This document shows, in pieces, positions 5,445 through 6,822 of a stretch of 6,822 nucleotides of DNA. Each line of letters starts with the position of its first letter. The stretch's first letter is position 1. This stretch comes from an uncultured Oribacterium sp. (GTDB lineage Bacteria > Bacillota > Clostridia > Lachnospirales > Lachnospiraceae). The notes beneath the pieces were generated by a model. The model saw only the letters and a program-made list of their open reading frames with translations. It searched no databases and was not told the origin of the DNA. Made by a program: the position numbers and the translations under genes. The stretch is from positions 1-6,822 of the forward strand of contig CALHIC010000162.1 of the NCBI GenBank assembly GCA_938030845.1, written 5' to 3'.

Positions 5445-6227
5445 TTGTCAATCATTATCACAGTATCCAATCAAAAGGGAGGCGTAGGAAAAACCACCAC
5501 CTCGGCAGCCATCTGCGCAGGACTGGCAGACCGTGGAGCGAAGGTTTTGGGCATTGATTTAGACCCACAGGGAAACTTAGGCTTTTGTATGGGCTTAGAG
5601 GGAAGCAACCCCACCACCATATTGGATGCCTTACAGGGCAAGGTTCGGGTGCAGCAGGCGATTCGTCGCCTGAAAAAATGCGATATTCTTCCCTCTGATA
5701 TTTCTCTTTCCACCACAGGGCTGGAGAAGCTTGCTCCCGGAAAGCGGGAAGTGGCTTTGAAGGAAATGTTGCAACCCCTGATGGATTACTATGACTATGT
5801 GGTGATTGATACTCCCCCGGCATTGAATTTATTAACCATCAATGCCTATGCCGTATCGAATTTCTTAATTATTCCCATGTCCTCTGACATCCTGTCTTTG
5901 GTGGGATTGTCACAGCTAAGGGAAACTATTGATACGGTAAAACAGGGGCTTAATAAGGATTTAAAGGTCTTAGGGATTCTTTTGAACAAGTTTGACAAGA
6001 GAACCACTTTGGCAAGAGACGTGGAGGAAATGGCAGGAGGCCTAGCGGAACAGATTTCCACCAAGGTTTTCGAAACGAAGATTCGTCCCGGAGTGGCCAT
6101 TGCGGAAGCACCGGCCCATGGGGAAGATATCTTTTCCTACAACAAACGTTCTCCTGCGGTAACCGATTACGCAAGATTTATTGAGGAAATCGCAGAGGAT
6201 ATCCATTTAAGAGAGGTGATCGGATAA
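5445..6227 (+). CDS. parA: ParA/Soj/MinD-family ATPase
   Basis: This is a 260-residue ATPase of the family that positions DNA or protein cargo by ATP-dependent dimerisation on a surface, usually the nucleoid. It has the deviant Walker A motif KGGVGKTT (11-18, signature K11 and K16), the A' motif GIDLDPQGN (36-44) and Walker B YVVIDTPPA (118-126). The Soj-like C-terminal block, IRPGVAIAEAPAHGEDIF (213-230), is present. Length is close to Bacillus Soj (253). No C-terminal amphipathic MinD-like tail or FlhG-type N-terminal extension is obvious, so Soj/ParA type is preferred. It starts with TTG, and its stop overlaps the next start (TAATG), which points to a dedicated partner. The location after che genes and the absence of a ParB-like gene in view suggest an orphan ParA for chemosensory or flagellar positioning rather than chromosome segregation; that role is inferred. 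Confidence 0.92.
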   Translation: MSIIITVSNQKGGVGKTTTSAAICAGLADRGAKVLGIDLDPQGNLGFCMGLEGSNPTTILDALQGKVRVQQAIRRLKKCDILPSDISLSTTGLEKLAPGKREVALKEMLQPLMDYYDYVVIDTPPALNLLTINAYAVSNFLIIPMSSDILSLVGLSQLRETIDTVKQGLNKDLKVLGILLNKFDKRTTLARDVEEMAGGLAEQISTKVFETKIRPGVAIAEAPAHGEDIFSYNKRSPAVTDYARFIEEIAEDIHLREVIG

Positions 6228-6822
6228 TGGCTACAAAGAAGACAACGAAATCCAACAAAACATCCCATGTATTGAATTTATTAACTTCAGCTCCTGTAGC
6301 GGAGGAAGGGCTTGAGCAGGCCGGAGGAAGTGCACAGGCAAATGCCGGAGGAAATGCTTCCGGCGGGGCAGGAGTAACCCTTGATCCCAATATGCTTTCC
6401 GACTTCCATGAGGCGGCAAAGAAAACCAAAGAGGCTGCAGAGCACTTTGACGGTGCGGTAAGTAACTTCCAATCTGCTGTGGAAAACTTCGATGTGAAGG
6501 AAGAGCAGATAAAGGAAGAACATAAGAAAGAGGCCGAGAAGGCAGAAAAGCAGAAAGAGGAAAAGCAGAAAGAAGAACTGCAAAGAGCTTTAGAAGAGGA
6601 AAGCAAGGCGGAGAATCAGGAGAAAGAGGAGCCGGCATCCCTTCCTTCTTATAAGAAGAGCAAGATTACCGTTATTGATGAGTCTTCCGAAAATGATAAA
6701 ATCACCAACGAAATTCAGTTGAATCTGGAGAAGAAGCTTTTGGCGGAATATGATGAGCCGGAACCTGAGTTCCATATTGTAAATGTGATGCTGGATATCC
6801 TTAAAACCAAGGACGTACGAGG
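6227..6822 (+). CDS. ParA partner protein, Lys/Glu-rich, partial (runs off right edge)
   Basis: An open frame starts at ATG 6227, overlapping the ParA stop by one base, and stays open to the window end (198 codons seen). AGAGGTGATC at 6212-6221 is an excellent ribosome site. The N-terminus MATKKTTKSNKTSHVLNLLT is short and basic. Residues 32-50 are a Gly/Ala/Asn/Ser linker. Residues 56-90 look helical (NMLSDFHEAAKKTKEAAEHF). Residues 91-135 are almost all Lys, Glu, Gln and Ala with a tandem EKQKE pair (107-116), probably a coiled coil or single alpha-helix. After YKKSKITVIDESSENDK (142-158) the visible end, EFHIVNVMLDILKTKDVR (181-198), resembles the first helix of ComFB-family domains, but the Cys-x-Cys and Leu-Pro motifs that would confirm this lie beyond the edge. 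No signal peptide. Function unknown; likely a ParA adaptor. Confidence 0.8.
   Translation, partial: MATKKTTKSNKTSHVLNLLTSAPVAEEGLEQAGGSAQANAGGNASGGAGVTLDPNMLSDFHEAAKKTKEAAEHFDGAVSNFQSAVENFDVKEEQIKEEHKKEAEKAEKQKEEKQKEELQRALEEESKAENQEKEEPASLPSYKKSKITVIDESSENDKITNEIQLNLEKKLLAEYDEPEPEFHIVNVMLDILKTKDVR

Noticed and set aside
6344..6364. Inverted repeat GCCGGA / TCCGGC in the partner gene
   Set aside because: It lies inside coding sequence and follows from repeated Gly/Ala codons; no T run or other sign of function.
6178..6606. Minus-strand open frame of 142 codons, rich in Ser, Phe and Cys
   Set aside because: It mirrors the Lys/Glu-rich + strand coding region (complements of GAA/AAG/AAA codons), has no ribosome site or recognisable motif, and overlaps two well-supported genes.

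Overview
The window looks like chromosome from a motile member of the Clostridia, most likely Lachnospiraceae. The evidence is moderate GC content, strong AGGAGG-type ribosome binding sites, a Bacillus-like flagellar gene pair, a CheC/CheD/CheV chemotaxis set (typical of motile Firmicutes), and a surface protein with cell-wall-binding repeats. A genus such as Oribacterium is only a guess. All seven supported genes read on the + strand.

Layout. Bases 1-137 hold no convincing gene but carry a degenerate tandem repeat. A near-consensus sigma-28 (SigD/FliA) promoter at 138-164 leads into flgF (208-978) and flgG (997-1788), two rod-type proteins arranged like flhO-flhP of Bacillus. Then come cheC (1870-2487), cheD (2491-2979) and cheV (3059-4015). 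Gaps of 18, 81, 3 and 79 bases fit one motility operon. The 252 bases after cheV hold a 30-31 bp periodic repeat, a probable sigma-A promoter, a terminator hairpin and a second promoter-like site. Next is a secreted cell-wall-binding-repeat protein (4268-5374) with a terminator-like hairpin behind it. Last is a ParA/Soj-type ATPase with a TTG start (5445-6227), overlapping by one base a gene that runs off the right edge (6227 to beyond 6822).

How the genes fit together. FlgF and FlgG build the flagellar rod. CheC removes phosphate from CheY-P, CheD deamidates receptors and binds CheC, and CheV couples receptors to the kinase and carries an adaptation receiver domain. A ParA ATPase beside such genes suggests spatial positioning of chemosensory arrays or flagella, but this is inference. 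The overlapping partner has a short basic N-terminus, a Gly/Ala linker and a Lys/Glu-rich helix, and its last visible residues resemble the start of a ComFB-type domain.

The most interesting parts are the ParA-partner pair, the helically phased repeats after cheV with the promoter and hairpin beside them, and the altered first active site of CheC.
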